From: Adhaeribacter soli
GTDB lineage: Bacteria; Bacteroidota; Bacteroidia; Cytophagales; Hymenobacteraceae
Direction: 5' to 3'
DNA: 64,000 nt
NCBI RefSeq assembly: GCF_008727925.1
Contig: NZ_VTWT01000011.1
Coordinates: forward strand, 1-64,000
The notes beneath the pieces were generated by a model that was not told where the DNA came from, did no database searches, and was given only the letters and a program-made list of their open reading frames with translations. A program made the translations under genes and the position numbers. The first letter of the stretch is position 1; each line of letters opens with the position of its first letter. Positions 32,900 to 42,766 of the stretch are shown here, in pieces.

Positions 32900-35299
32900 G
32901 TGAGCATTACTTTTTTCTTCCGGAAAGCTACTGTTTTTCTTTTCCTGTTGTTTTTACTGCCCTTTTCGGTACTGGCCCAGAGCGGGGTGGTGCGCGGCCG
33001 GATCCTGAATGCGCTTACCAACGAGCCGGTGGCATTTGCCGTGATTGGATTACAGGGCACCAGCTTTGCCACTACGGCAAATGAGAACGGCTTTTACGAA
33101 ATCACCAAAGTGCAGCCGGGCGTTTATAATATGGAGGTCAGTTTTGTGGGCTTCCGGAAGAAAGTGGTGCCGGAAGTGGCAGTTCAAAATTCGCGGCCTA
33201 CCCAGCTGGATATAACCCTGGAAGAAGAAGCCCAGAACCTGGAGGCGGTGGAAGTGGTGGCCTCGCCGTTCGTAAAAACGCCCGAAAGCCCGGTTTCTTT
33301 GCGTTCCCTAGGCATTGCTGAAATTCAGCGGAATCCGGGGGGGAACCGCGATGTTTCGAAAGTGCTGCAATCGTTGCCGGGCGTGGCTACTTCTACCTCT
33401 TTCCGGAACGACCTGATTATCCGGGGCGGCTCGCCGAACGAGAACCGTTTTTACCTCGACGGCATTGAGGTTCCCAACATCAACCACTTTGCCACGCAAG
33501 GCGCTTCCGGCGGACCGGTTGGCCTTATCAATCCGAATTTTGTGCGCAACGTGGATCTGTATTCCGGGGCCTTTCCGGCCAGCCGGGGCAATGCACTTAG
33601 TTCGGTACTGGAATTTAAGCTGAAGGAAGGCCGCGAAGATAAACTGGGATACACGATTCTGGCCGGTTCTACCGATGTGGGACTGACCGTTGACGGGCCG
33701 TTGTCGGAGAAATCGAGCTTTATTTTTTCGGTAAGGCGCTCTTATCTGCAGTTTTTATTTAAGGCGCTCGACCTTTCTTTTCTGCCTACCTACAACGATT
33801 TTCAATTCAAGAATACCATCCGGCTGAACAGCAAAAACCGCATTACCCTGATTGGCCTCGGCGCGCTCGACGATTTTAAACTGAACCTGCAGGCCAACGA
33901 AACTGAATATCAGAAATACCTTTTAGCTTCCCTGCCGGTCAATACGCAATGGAATTACACGGCTGGCGCCAAATACGAGCACTTCAGCAACCGCAGCAAC
34001 CAGACCTTTGTTGTAAGCCGTAACCACCTGAACAACGAGGCCATTAAGTACCGCGATAATGATGAAAGCCTGGCGGAAAACCTGGTGCTGGATTACCGTT
34101 CAGAAGAAATTGAAAATAAATTCCGGTTCGAAAATTATACCACCCAAAAAGGCTGGAGCACCACCGCCGGCCTGAACTACGAATTTGCCACCTACCGCAA
34201 CCGGACCTTCAACAAACTATCTACGCCTGCCGGCCTGCAAACGGTAGATTACAAAACCGACCTGAACATCCATAAATTCGGCGCTTTCGCCCAGTTGAGC
34301 AAAACGTTCTTGAACGATAAACTTTCGCTTTCCGGTGGTTTACGGACCGATTTTAATTCGTATTCGGCGGCCATGCAAAACCCTTTGGAGCAACTTTCGC
34401 CCCGGTTTTCGGTGGCCTACCAGTTTCTGCCTCGCTGGAGCCTGAACCTGAATACCGGGCGTTATTACCAGTTACCGCCTTATACTGTGCTGGGTTTCCG
34501 AAACGCAGAGGGCGACCTGGAGAATAAGCAGAACGGCGTGCAATACATTGCCGTGGAACATTTGGTGGCCGGTCTGGAATACAATACGCTGCAAAACGGC
34601 AAAATAACGGTGGAAGGTTTTTACAAGAATTACAGCCGTTATCCATTCCTGCTCCGCGACTCGGTTTCGCTGGCAAATCTGGGCGGCGATTTTGGGGTAG
34701 TGGGCAATGCACCGGTAAAATCGGTTTCGGAGGGCCGGGCCTACGGCGTGGAAACGCTGGTGCAGCAGAAACTCCTGAAAGGTTATTACGGGATTCTGGC
34801 TTATACATTTGTGCGAAGCGAGTTTAAGGACCGGAACGATAACTACGTGCCTTCTTCCTGGGACAGCCGCCATATTGTAAGTTTAACCGGCGGCAAACAG
34901 TTGCCGAAGAATTGGGAAACCGGTTTTAAATTCCGCTTCACTACCGGTTCGCCGTACACCCCCTTCGATCTGGAAAGAAGCGCCCAACGGGCCGTTTTTG
35001 ATGTAACCGGCCGCGGGCTGCCCGATTACCGCCTGCTTAATTCCCTACGAAAAGGCACTTTCTACCAGCTTGATTTCCGGATCGATAAAAAGTACTTCTT
35101 CGAGAAATGGAGCCTGAATTTTTACCTCGACGTGGAGAACATCCTGAATACCCAAACGGAGGATCAACCGGTATTTGTGGTGCTCCGGGATGATGCCGGA
35201 AGACCGATACCGGCGGATGCAGCTACGTACCAGTACAAGTTGCTGGAGAATACTTCCGGAACCCGCCTGCCTAGCATTGGGGTGCAGATCGATTTTTAG
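32900..35299 (+). CDS. TonB-dependent outer membrane receptor
   Basis: The 799-residue protein begins with a signal peptide (cleavage near VLAQSG), then a carboxypeptidase-regulatory-like domain (about 28-110), a plug domain (about 115-230, with LPGVATS and DLIIRGGSPNENRFYLDG) and a 22-strand-type barrel to the C-terminal Phe. It would import a nutrient or siderophore using the proton motive force. No SusD partner follows, so polysaccharide import is unlikely; iron is a guess. The start is GTG at 32900. Confidence 0.9.
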   Translation: MSITFFFRKATVFLFLLFLLPFSVLAQSGVVRGRILNALTNEPVAFAVIGLQGTSFATTANENGFYEITKVQPGVYNMEVSFVGFRKKVVPEVAVQNSRPTQLDITLEEEAQNLEAVEVVASPFVKTPESPVSLRSLGIAEIQRNPGGNRDVSKVLQSLPGVATSTSFRNDLIIRGGSPNENRFYLDGIEVPNINHFATQGASGGPVGLINPNFVRNVDLYSGAFPASRGNALSSVLEFKLKEGREDKLGYTILAGSTDVGLTVDGPLSEKSSFIFSVRRSYLQFLFKALDLSFLPTYNDFQFKNTIRLNSKNRITLIGLGALDDFKLNLQANETEYQKYLLASLPVNTQWNYTAGAKYEHFSNRSNQTFVVSRNHLNNEAIKYRDNDESLAENLVLDYRSEEIENKFRFENYTTQKGWSTTAGLNYEFATYRNRTFNKLSTPAGLQTVDYKTDLNIHKFGAFAQLSKTFLNDKLSLSGGLRTDFNSYSAAMQNPLEQLSPRFSVAYQFLPRWSLNLNTGRYYQLPPYTVLGFRNAEGDLENKQNGVQYIAVEHLVAGLEYNTLQNGKITVEGFYKNYSRYPFLLRDSVSLANLGGDFGVVGNAPVKSVSEGRAYGVETLVQQKLLKGYYGILAYTFVRSEFKDRNDNYVPSSWDSRHIVSLTGGKQLPKNWETGFKFRFTTGSPYTPFDLERSAQRAVFDVTGRGLPDYRLLNSLRKGTFYQLDFRIDKKYFFEKWSLNFYLDVENILNTQTEDQPVFVVLRDDAGRPIPADAATYQYKLLENTSGTRLPSIGVQIDF

Positions 35300-35318
35300 G
35301 AACTGTTTCGGTTAAAAT

Positions 35319-36147
35319 TTAGCTTCTAAAAGCTTCAGGTATATCGTGCTCCAGGCAGGTAACTTCAAAGCGGGCGTAGGGTTTTTCCTCCCCTTTCAGA
35401 ATCCAGGCGCCTTCCACCCTGGTTGGTAAAAGCATACCGTTTATTTCCTGGTAGTTACTGAATCTACCGATCCAGCTTTCCAGGCTTTTATCTCCCATGT
35501 ACCGCCGGGTTTCGCAGGAAACAAGTTCACCGGCTGCATTAAAACGTACTTTGTATTGCAGGTGCAGGTTCTGGTATTGGTAATGCAGGTTTGCGGTCTG
35601 GTCATCTACGGCTTCCCAGCGCAGGTTTTCGGTTGGCAGTAAGTTGGTCGGAAACCAGGCACTTTCGCCCAGCCAACGCAGCAGTTCACCCTGGTCGTAT
35701 TTTTCGCCTTTGGCATCTACCATTTTATAAACAGAAAAGAGCTTCACGTTCAGGTTGCCGCTGCCGTTCACAAATTTATCGATAGCCGTAAACATGCTGG
35801 TTTTTCCCTGCCAGATAAAGCCCGGGTTGCGGCTCGTAAAATATTGTTCTCCGGCAATTGCTATCCAGTCTTTTTCCAGGTCTGTTTTAAAAAAGCCCGT
35901 ATGCTGAAGACGTGCATAGCTAAGGTATGATTGTCCTTCTTTTAATACATGCCAGGAAATAGCGTTGCACCGGCTCCGGCAGCCCCTCAAGCTGGGCAGC
36001 GGAGTAGCGCTTCTCTGAAATGCAGGGAGAGGCGGCAAACAGATTGTTTACTTCTTTTTGAAAAGAAGCTTCAGACTTCCGCCTGAAAGCCAGGAAACCA
36101 AGCCCTGAAACGCCAATAATGGCCGGAATTGCGATTTTAAGCTTCAT
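35319..36147 (-). pseudogene. DUF6544 family protein, frameshifted
   Basis: Two reading frames together make one DUF6544-like protein. The N-terminal part (36147 to about 35950) has a hydrophobic start and ends its homology at LPEPVQRYF. The rest continues in another frame from VLKEGQSYLSYARLQHTGFFKTDLEKDWIAIAGEQYF to 35319. The join lies near 35945-35960, and a one-base change would restore the gene. The frame downstream is otherwise open for about 210 residues, so the break is recent or is a sequencing error. Function of the family is unknown. Confidence 0.75.
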
Positions 36148-36186
36148 ACCTTAGTTGAATTAATCAGAACGGCGACCAATATTCAT

Positions 36187-36744
36187 TTACCAATCCATGC
36201 GTTCGCGGAGGTTTTTGATCTGGGTTAAGTGGTGCCTGCCGTGCCAGGCATACAGGTGAACAGCCAGATCCAGTGGGGTTATGCCGGATTCGGGGTGGTT
36301 GAAGGTGCGCTGCCATTGCTCGGCAGTGAGGTTTTCCAGGCAGAGTACCCAACGGTCGTGCAGTCCATCCAGTAAATTCAGCGACATTTCCACCGCACCG
36401 TCGCGCGCATCCGGAAGGTCAGACCAAAGCGCTTCTTCGTAGGGTTTAATGGTGGGGTTATATTCGGTCAGGGCCAGTTTGCAGCGAATGTAAGCGTTCA
36501 TGTGGCTGTCGGCGAGGTGGTGGATGGTTTGCCGCACGGTCCAGCCGCCGGGGCGGTAAGGCGTATCGAGCTGTTCATCGGAAAGGGTGACTACGGTAGC
36601 CCGGAGCTCGGCCGGGTGTTTGGCCAGGGAAGTGAGGGCTTCTTCTAAAGTGGCAGTGGTAAGCGGTTGCGAACGGTCGTATTTGCCAATGGGGTAGCGA
36701 AGTTTTTCCAGTTCTTCCGGGCTCATATTTTCAGAGGTATTCAT
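36187..36744 (-). CDS. YfiT/BstA-like DinB-superfamily protein
   Basis: The 185-residue protein is a four-helix DinB-fold metal-dependent enzyme of the YfiT type, with YPIGKYDRSQPL at the N-terminus, TVRQTIHHLADSHMNAYIR containing the first His ligand, and LYAWHGRHHLTQIKNLRERM with the other two. Relatives are bacillithiol S-transferases or metal-dependent hydrolases. No bacillithiol genes are nearby. Single gene with the frameshifted DUF6544 gene downstream. Confidence 0.85.
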   Translation of the reverse strand: MNTSENMSPEELEKLRYPIGKYDRSQPLTTATLEEALTSLAKHPAELRATVVTLSDEQLDTPYRPGGWTVRQTIHHLADSHMNAYIRCKLALTEYNPTIKPYEEALWSDLPDARDGAVEMSLNLLDGLHDRWVLCLENLTAEQWQRTFNHPESGITPLDLAVHLYAWHGRHHLTQIKNLRERMDW

Positions 36745-37057
36745 CGCCAGTAGGTTTAAAAGTTTTTTACTTTTTAGATTGAAAAGATACCGTTTTTGGT
36801 TTGCTTTTAGCGTAGCTTTTCAGAAAATGTTAACTTCTTTTGAGAGAAAAGTAACAGGTTGGCTACAAAGCGGTTTATTTCTTTTTCGGTTGGCTTTTAT
36901 TTGGTCGAGATCGACGCGTCCTCTATATAAATATCCTGGAATTCGGCTTTGCCCGGTAGGCTTTTAAATAAGGCATTCCTTGAAATTTAAAGAACAATAA
37001 GTACCCTGTCATTGTTGCAAGTTTTCACCATAACAATCCGACTAAGCTACTTTATTG

Positions 37058-37276
37058 CATCATCCCGAACAACAGGAGAGCGCGAGAAAGCGCGAAACTT
37101 GCGAGCGTAGCTCTGATCTGAGGGAGCTATCGCATACTGAACTCGGACGAAAGGCATTTATTGCAGCTACGCTGGGTCCTTTCGACTCCCGTCTCAGGAA
37201 TGCTCAAATGCCATAATAGTAACCAATAGTTTAGCTCCGCTGAATCTTCGATTTCTTCGACAAGCTCAGAATGACC
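37058..37276. repeat. Dispersed repeat element B, copy 2
   Basis: It shares the blocks of the copy at 9635-9805 (GAGCGCGAG, AGCTATCGCATAC-GA, AGGCATTT and TCAAATGCCAT, TAGCTCCGCTGAATCTTCG) and carries about 45 extra bases in the middle. A GACGGCTATGGTG/CACCATAGC hairpin follows at about 37290-37320. It fills the 734-bp gap between yfiT and the mgtC-like gene, which otherwise holds nothing recognisable. Confidence 0.75.
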
Positions 37277-37478
37277 TGCTTTTTTCTTAGGCTGACGGCT
37301 ATGGTGTTTTCACCATAGCATTCACCAATAATCATATTACAGCCTGCTTTTACCATACAAATAATCCTTTTTAGAGTATCGCCTTTCCGGGCTTATCCTT
37401 CAGATGATTGCATTTGCCCTACAGAAAATTCCAGGAGGTACTTCAGCAGGATAAGCGGTAGCATTTGCCGTTAAAAAA

Positions 37479-38735
37479 CTAAAACAAATTCAGTTCCTCC
37501 GGCCAGAAAAAGAGTACCAGCAACCCGGCGGCCAGGGCCAGCCCGAAAAGCACCCCGACCCGGGCAAACAGTTTCCGGTTTCCGAGTATACCGGTGAGCG
37601 CGGCTTTAAAGGCCAGGTTTGAGAGTACGGCTACCAGGATTATCCGCCAGCCGGCATCGGCCTGCAGTTTGCCGTTGTGCATGAGCCGGGAAGTGGAAAG
37701 CGTAATGGCATCTACATCGGTAAGGCCGGAAATAATGGCTACGCCGTAAACCCCCGAGCTGCCGAATTTATCTTTGGCAAAGGCAGTAGCCAGGGTAACC
37801 GCCGCGTAAACCAATCCGAATACCAGGGCGGTTTTAAAGTGGGCCGGATTTTCCTGGGCGGGCATTTTATCGTGGTCGCTTCGTTTAAAAAAGTAGCTTA
37901 CGGCAGCCAGCGCGATCATGAAAAGGCCAAATGCAACAAACGGGGGTAAAACCTGAGGCAGCGAACCCGGCGCTACAAACACAATTTCCGAAATTACCCG
38001 GATTACCGATACCACGGAGGCAATAAAGATCACGAGAGCCGCCAGCATCGTGCCCTGGCCGGCTTTTTCGGTGCGGCGGGCATACGTTACGGTGGTGGCC
38101 GTGCTGGAGATCAGGCCGCCCAGGATGCCGCCCAGCACAGTGCCGGCTTTTTCCCCGAAGATCTTGTAAGCAAAATACCCCAGCAAACCGATTCCCACGA
38201 TCAGCGCCACCATGAGCCAGGTTTCGTAGAGGTTCAGGGCATTGTACGGCCCGAAAGCCCGGTTCGGCAGAACCGGCAGAATGACCAGCGAGATCACGGC
38301 GAACTGCATAATGGCTTTCATGTCTTTCTGGCCGATGCGCTCCACAAAGCGGTGCAGCACGCCCTTCATCTGCAGCAGCACTGCCACGCTGCCGCCCAGT
38401 ACCACCGCCAGCGTAGTAGAACCTAATACCAGGTAAACCCCGATCGCGTACATCAGCAGCATGGCCAGCTCGGTGGTCTGGCCCGGGTGCATAGGTTCGG
38501 CCTGGCTCCGGAGATAATTCCCGGTCATGCTAAGCAAGGCCATGCTCAAAACCCCGGCCGCAATTACCCACCCGCCAAATTCCGCGGCCAGCAAAGCCGA
38601 AAGCGAACCGAAAAGCGTGATGAGCGGGAACGTGCGGATGCCGGCCATCTGAGAGTTCTGGTGCTGCCGCTGCAGCCCTACGAGTAAACCCAAACCTAAT
38701 GAGATCGCAAATTTCTGGAAAAGCTCAGGTTCCAT
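37479..38735 (-). CDS. MgtC/SapB family protein with DUF4010 domain
   Basis: The 418-residue integral membrane protein starts with an MgtC/SapB-type domain (GLGLLVGLQRQ, AGIRTFPLITLFGSLSALL) and continues with a DUF4010 region containing GLTDVDAITLSTS near residues 335-350. About twelve membrane segments are visible. MgtC-type domains act in magnesium stress and modulation of the ATP synthase; the long DUF4010 form is common and poorly studied. Single gene. Confidence 0.88.
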   Translation of the reverse strand: MEPELFQKFAISLGLGLLVGLQRQHQNSQMAGIRTFPLITLFGSLSALLAAEFGGWVIAAGVLSMALLSMTGNYLRSQAEPMHPGQTTELAMLLMYAIGVYLVLGSTTLAVVLGGSVAVLLQMKGVLHRFVERIGQKDMKAIMQFAVISLVILPVLPNRAFGPYNALNLYETWLMVALIVGIGLLGYFAYKIFGEKAGTVLGGILGGLISSTATTVTYARRTEKAGQGTMLAALVIFIASVVSVIRVISEIVFVAPGSLPQVLPPFVAFGLFMIALAAVSYFFKRSDHDKMPAQENPAHFKTALVFGLVYAAVTLATAFAKDKFGSSGVYGVAIISGLTDVDAITLSTSRLMHNGKLQADAGWRIILVAVLSNLAFKAALTGILGNRKLFARVGVLFGLALAAGLLVLFFWPEELNLF

Positions 38736-39293
38736 TTCTTAATTTCTGTGCGTGAATGATCGGTAATACGCAAACTTAGAAAGATTTCCCTTATCTGCCT
38801 GCTCTTGAAAGTTGCTCTTTAAAGCAGGTTTTAAATTCATTCTTTGCACTGGGAATTTCCTGCAGGTCGTTTTACCGGAGCCGGTCCGAACCGGCAAAGC
38901 TGCCTTGGTCCGATGGTGTTGCCAATACGGGGTTGCCAATACGGGTTTCAGCTTCCATTCCTGCACAATCCTGACAAGTTCGTCGATCTATTTTTCTTCG
39001 GTGTAGTGGCTGTTACTGATCACCCCAGCTTTATCGCCGGGCTTCAGAAAAGGAGGAAGGTTCAAGATGAAGTTTAAAACCACCGGAAAGTTTTTGAGCA
39101 GGTTTAGCTTCTGATAGCATGGAAGATTATGTAGTTGTTGCCGGTATTTTTACGGAAGACTGGCCATGCTACCCGGCAGGAAGTAGAAAGCAGGGGGTAG
39201 CCGTGGTAAGGCCGGAAAAAGAAAGCGTTATTACTTTTTTTGTTTCGAAAGATTAGTGTTAAGTTTAGCTTTGAAATAACAAACGCAAACACA
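38736..39293. other. Gap with a possible small ORF
   Basis: This 558-bp gap holds a short direct repeat of TTGCCAATACGGG (about 38919-38945) and a 45-codon ORF at 39119-39256 on the plus strand whose product (MEDYVVVAGIFTEDW at its start) has mixed composition but no recognised homologue. Coding is unproven. The promoter of the lipoprotein gene is at its right end. Confidence 0.3.
39266..39273 (+). promoter_or_regulatory. Promoter -7 element of the lipoprotein gene
   Basis: TAGCTTTG matches TAnnTTTG, 20 nt before the ATG at 39294; a TTG at 39240-39242 could serve as the -33 element. Confidence 0.5.
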
Positions 39294-39935
39294 ATGATAA
39301 GACGTAAACTTTTCCCTGCATTGGCTTTAGGAATACTGCTGCTCGGCAGTTGTAAAGACGAAAAAGCTACCGTGAAGCCAGCTACACCTGCAACGCCGGT
39401 GCCAACCTCGGACCTTTATTTTGTAGCTAAAATAGACGGCGCCGATTTTATGGTGGAAGCGCTGAAAAATAACTATGGCAGCGGGGCCGGAAGCAGCTCC
39501 GGAAATTCCTCCGGTCCGTGGGTGGAAGAACAATCGCTTTTACTGATGAATACGGTAAACCAACACGTTTCGGGCGTGCTGTTTGTAAAAACCTTTGCCA
39601 ATAAACCCGATGTATGCTCTCAGATAGAAACCATGGTTAAACCCGGGGTGTACCCGTTTGGTAAAACCGTAAAAGGAACCGGAACCCCGGCTAAAGACGG
39701 TATCGTTATCGTGCATACGGATGCCAATGGAAAATACTGGACCTCCGATTTTGGCACCGGTGACCAGACCGGCAGCACGTTTGAAGTGGTAGAGCACATT
39801 GCCAATAACGATGGCTTCTCGCAACGCATCACCAAAGCCCGTTTCAACTGCAAACTTTACGACGGCCAAGGAAATTCCAAAACCCTGACCAACGGGGAGA
39901 TCAGAAGCCGTTCGGTGCAGTGCGGTCATTTATAA
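39294..39935 (+). CDS. Lipoprotein of unknown function
   Basis: The 213-residue protein starts with a lipoprotein signal (LGILLLGSC), a Pro/Thr-rich linker (about 26-38) and a globular domain beginning YFVAKIDGADFMVEAL. Proteins with this start are common in Bacteroidota and likely beta-rich surface or periplasmic lipoproteins; there is no enzymatic motif. A Ser/Gly run (SGAGSSSGNSSG) is unusual. Start ATG at 39294 is chosen over an upstream codon because of the signal peptide. A strong terminator follows. Confidence 0.75.
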   Translation: MIRRKLFPALALGILLLGSCKDEKATVKPATPATPVPTSDLYFVAKIDGADFMVEALKNNYGSGAGSSSGNSSGPWVEEQSLLLMNTVNQHVSGVLFVKTFANKPDVCSQIETMVKPGVYPFGKTVKGTGTPAKDGIVIVHTDANGKYWTSDFGTGDQTGSTFEVVEHIANNDGFSQRITKARFNCKLYDGQGNSKTLTNGEIRSRSVQCGHL

Positions 39936-39972
39936 ACCTTTGAATACCTTTTTCTGAAGAGCTGGTAAAAGG

Positions 39973-40000
39973 AAAGGCTGCCGTAAAGGCAGCCTTTTTT
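39973..40000 (+). terminator. Terminator of the lipoprotein gene
   Basis: AAAGGCTGCC / GGCAGCCTTT with a short loop is followed by a T run. It lies 37 bp after the stop codon. Confidence 0.85.
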
Positions 40001-40103
40001 ATTCAGCCGCAAAAGTTTGTTAGTGGAATACAGTGCAAGGCAGGAAGCCGTTAAATTAACTGGTTCAGGTTTGAACGAAGGTGAATTCTGAACCTAAAAT
40101 GAT

Positions 40104-40208
40104 CTGAAGTTTTAACTTCAGCTTTTCGCTCTTCCTGATTTGTAACTTGCTAACTTGCTCTTCCGGATTTGTAATCCGGAAGAATTGAGCAGCGGATTTG
40201 TAATCCGC
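40104..40208. repeat. REP elements on the left flank of RAYT-1
   Basis: CTGAAGTT/AACTTCAG (40104-40121), CTTCCGGATT/AATCCGGAAG with loop TGT (40160-40182) and GCGGATT/AATCCGC with loop TGT (40192-40208). The last two are the same long-short REP pair that repeats downstream of the transposase gene. Confidence 0.85.
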
Positions 40209-40276
40209 CTTGCACCGCAGCCAACCAAAAGCAGAAAAACCCAACAAAACAGGGCTATGTTAAGTAAGGCCAAAGC

Positions 40277-40822
40277 ATGGGCCTGAAGAATAAAATCCAC
40301 AGCGATTACCTGTATTACCTAACCCTAACCGTGGTAGATTGGGTCGATATTTTTACGAGACCCGTCTACAGGCATATTCTCCTGGATTCCATGCGGTACT
40401 GCCAGCAACAGAAAGGGTTAGAACTTTACGCCTGGTGCCTGATGACCAATCATCTGCACCTGATCGCCTCGGCAAAAGAAGGTAAAAACTTATCCGACAT
40501 TCTGCGTGATTTTAAGAAATTTACCAGTAAAGCCCTGATAAAGGCCCTACAGGAAGAACCCGAAAGCCGGCGAGAATGGCTTTTGGACCGTTTTGCCTTT
40601 GCCGGAACCTGCGATCCGAAAATAAAGCAGTACAAATTCTGGCAGGAAGGTAACGAAGCCAAAGAGATTCATACCTCTGCCTTTTTAGACCAGAAACTAA
40701 ATTACATTCATCAAAACCCGGTAAGAGCAGAAATGGTAAGTGAGCCCGAACACTATCTTTACAGTTCCGCCCGCGATTATGCCGGCGAAAAAGGCTTACT
40801 GGATATAATTTTTGCGGAATAG
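40277..40822 (+). CDS. REP-associated tyrosine transposase (RAYT-1)
   Basis: The 181-residue protein is a Y1/HUH-type single-strand transposase. The HUH motif is NHLHLIA (H59, H61), and the catalytic tyrosine is Y143 in NYIHQNPVRAEMV. It lacks the TnpB gene and ends of an IS200/IS605 element but is flanked on both sides by REP palindromes, the mark of RAYT proteins that bind and cut REP hairpins. It is intact. A second RAYT with a different REP family is at 52576. Confidence 0.9.
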   Translation: MGLKNKIHSDYLYYLTLTVVDWVDIFTRPVYRHILLDSMRYCQQQKGLELYAWCLMTNHLHLIASAKEGKNLSDILRDFKKFTSKALIKALQEEPESRREWLLDRFAFAGTCDPKIKQYKFWQEGNEAKEIHTSAFLDQKLNYIHQNPVRAEMVSEPEHYLYSSARDYAGEKGLLDIIFAE

Positions 40823-40857
40823 GTTTTGTAAAATAGAAGCTGATCTTTGGAATGGAA

Positions 40858-41538
40858 GCGGATTGCAAATCCGCAGCTCAAACGTTTCGGATCACAGATC
40901 CGAAACAGCGACTTTTTTCAGATAATGGGCTGCCATTTTCGCTGCTCTTGTGCTGGTCATGATTTTAAATATCGCTCCCTCGCTCATTACCGCTCTTTCG
41001 CCGCATATCGCTCTTCCGGATTTGTAAACCTGTTTCTCTTCCGGATTATTTATTATCGCTCTTCCGGATTTGCAATCCGGAAGCACTGAGCCGCGGATTT
41101 GCAATCCGCATTAATGCACTGCCAACTGCAATAAAAAGCGGATTACAAATCCGCAGCTCCAACGTTTCGGATCACAGATCCGAAACAGCGGTTCTGAAAC
41201 AGTGATCAGCGGTTTGGTTTAGGTAATGGCCTTGCATTCCCCTGATTTTCGCTCTTGTTTACTGTTGCTCTCTATCGCTCTTCCGGATTTGCAATCCGGA
41301 AGCACCGAGCCGCGGATTTGTAATCCGCCTTAACGCACTGCAAGCTGCTATAAAAGCGGATCACAGATCCGCAGCTCCAAGGTTCCGGAGCACAGATCCG
41401 AAACAGCGGTTACAACATTCATCAGAAACAGCAGTCAGCGGTTTATGGCTTAGCCTTCTAATTGTCGCCTTAATTTATGCTTCCTTGCTCTTCCGGATTT
41501 GCAATCTGGAAGCACTGAGCTGCGGATCTGTGATCCGC
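40858..41538. repeat. REP/BIME array downstream of RAYT-1
   Basis: At least ten palindromes of three types alternate: long REP with arms CTTCCGGATT (41061-41083, 41280-41302, and a decayed copy near 41488), short REP with arms GCGGATT (40858-40874, 41093-41109, 41138-41154, 41312-41328) or GCGGATC (41356-41372), and TTTCGGATC/GATCCGAAA (40885-40905, 41165-41185). A long REP is followed by CACTGAGC or CACCGAGC and a short REP, a fixed dimer order. The array fills the gap before the DUF808 gene. Confidence 0.9.
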
Positions 41539-41594
41539 ATTCCCCCGCACAACCGCCAACTAAATAACGCTACCCCTTCCCACCCAAAAACCAT

Positions 41595-41625
41595 AAAAAA
41601 AGCCGCAGGTTCTGAAACCCGCGGC
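41595..41625 (-). terminator. Terminator of the DUF808 gene
   Basis: A ten-base stem (41602-41611 with 41616-41625, one mismatch) is followed on the minus strand by seven T residues, 24 bp after the gene's stop. Confidence 0.75.
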
Positions 41626-41648
41626 CTTCCAAAAATATGAAATTAACC

Positions 41649-42575
41649 TTACTTTTTCTTCCCAATCAGTTTCTGCACCAGACCAACTACCAAAGCCACC
41701 ACAAAACCCAGCACCAAACCGCCCAACGCCAGCACCAGCACCCGAAGCAACCAGCCGATTACCGGAATACTACCTAACGCATGATCGAAGCTTTCCAGCG
41801 GGTGGTGCATGAAAGGCAAACCATGCAGGATGATCTCGAAACCAACCCACAGCATGGCCGCGGTGCCTAAATAACCCAGCCAGGTTAAAAAGTGCGGCAT
41901 AAATTTAACGATGCCACGGCCAAAACCCTGCATAGCCGGCGAGCTGCTTTTCCTGGCCAGGTGCACCCCGATATCATCCGCTTTTACGATCAGGCCCACA
42001 AAACCGTAAACCGCCAGCGTAATAAAGATCGCTACGGCCAGCAGCACCACGATCTGGTTCAGGAGCGGCGCGGTGGCCACGGTGGCAAAAGCAATAGCCA
42101 TGATCTCGGCCGACAAAATAAAATCGGTGCGCACGGCGCTGTCCACGCGTTCCTTTTCCAGTTCTTCCGGCGTAATGACCTGCATTTCTTCGGCGGGCGT
42201 GTTTTGTTCGGTATGGTGCTTGCCAAACATGCTGTGCACCTTCTCGTAACCTTCAAAGCACAGGTAAGCGCCACCCACCATCAGCACGTACGGAATAACC
42301 TGGGGCGCAAAAAAACCGAGCAGCAACGCGGCCGGACCCAGGAAAATAAGTTTGTTGATGAGCGACTTTTTGGTGATCTTCCAGATAATGGCCAGTTCCC
42401 GGCTCGGGTCCAGGCCCACCACGTATTTGGGCGTTACGGCCGTATCGTCGATCACGATGCCGGAAACTTTGCCGGTGGTTTTGGCTACCTGCGTGGGCAC
42501 ATCGTCCAGGGTGGCGGCGCTCACCTTCACCAGGGCGGCAATATCATCCAATAAAGCGAGAAGTCCGGTTGCCAT
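41649..42575 (-). CDS. DUF808 family membrane protein (YedI-like)
   Basis: The 308-residue protein starts at MATGLLALLDDIAALVKVSAATLDDV, the typical N-terminus of DUF808 proteins, so ATG at 42575 is chosen over a codon 24 residues upstream. It has four or more membrane segments, a Lys/Glu-rich loop near residues 150-165, and GGAYLCFEGYEKV. Function is unknown; it has no clear partner in the neighbourhood. Confidence 0.87.
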   Translation of the reverse strand: MATGLLALLDDIAALVKVSAATLDDVPTQVAKTTGKVSGIVIDDTAVTPKYVVGLDPSRELAIIWKITKKSLINKLIFLGPAALLLGFFAPQVIPYVLMVGGAYLCFEGYEKVHSMFGKHHTEQNTPAEEMQVITPEELEKERVDSAVRTDFILSAEIMAIAFATVATAPLLNQIVVLLAVAIFITLAVYGFVGLIVKADDIGVHLARKSSSPAMQGFGRGIVKFMPHFLTWLGYLGTAAMLWVGFEIILHGLPFMHHPLESFDHALGSIPVIGWLLRVLVLALGGLVLGFVVALVVGLVQKLIGKKK

Positions 42576-42766
42576 TAATCTAAAGTTTGTTTTAAGTTTG
42601 TTTTCAGTTCGGGAATAGGAGCCAGGTCTGAATAGCGGGTGGCCCATCGAAAGACAAATATGAAATAATTTTTCGGGAAGCTACGCAACAGCGTACCTTA
42701 ATACCTTGTATTGCCTGATTTCAAACGGGTAAGAAAAACGGGCTATTCAGGGAACACTTTCAAAAT

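Noticed and set aside
36779-36967. A 62-residue open frame between yfiT and the mgtC-like gene.
   Set aside because: No domain, no promoter and poor codon use; it lies in a repeat-rich gap.
40858-41538. Repeated palindromes that could suggest a CRISPR array.
   Set aside because: Spacing and repeat type vary, each unit is a hairpin, and no cas gene is near; a REP array fits.
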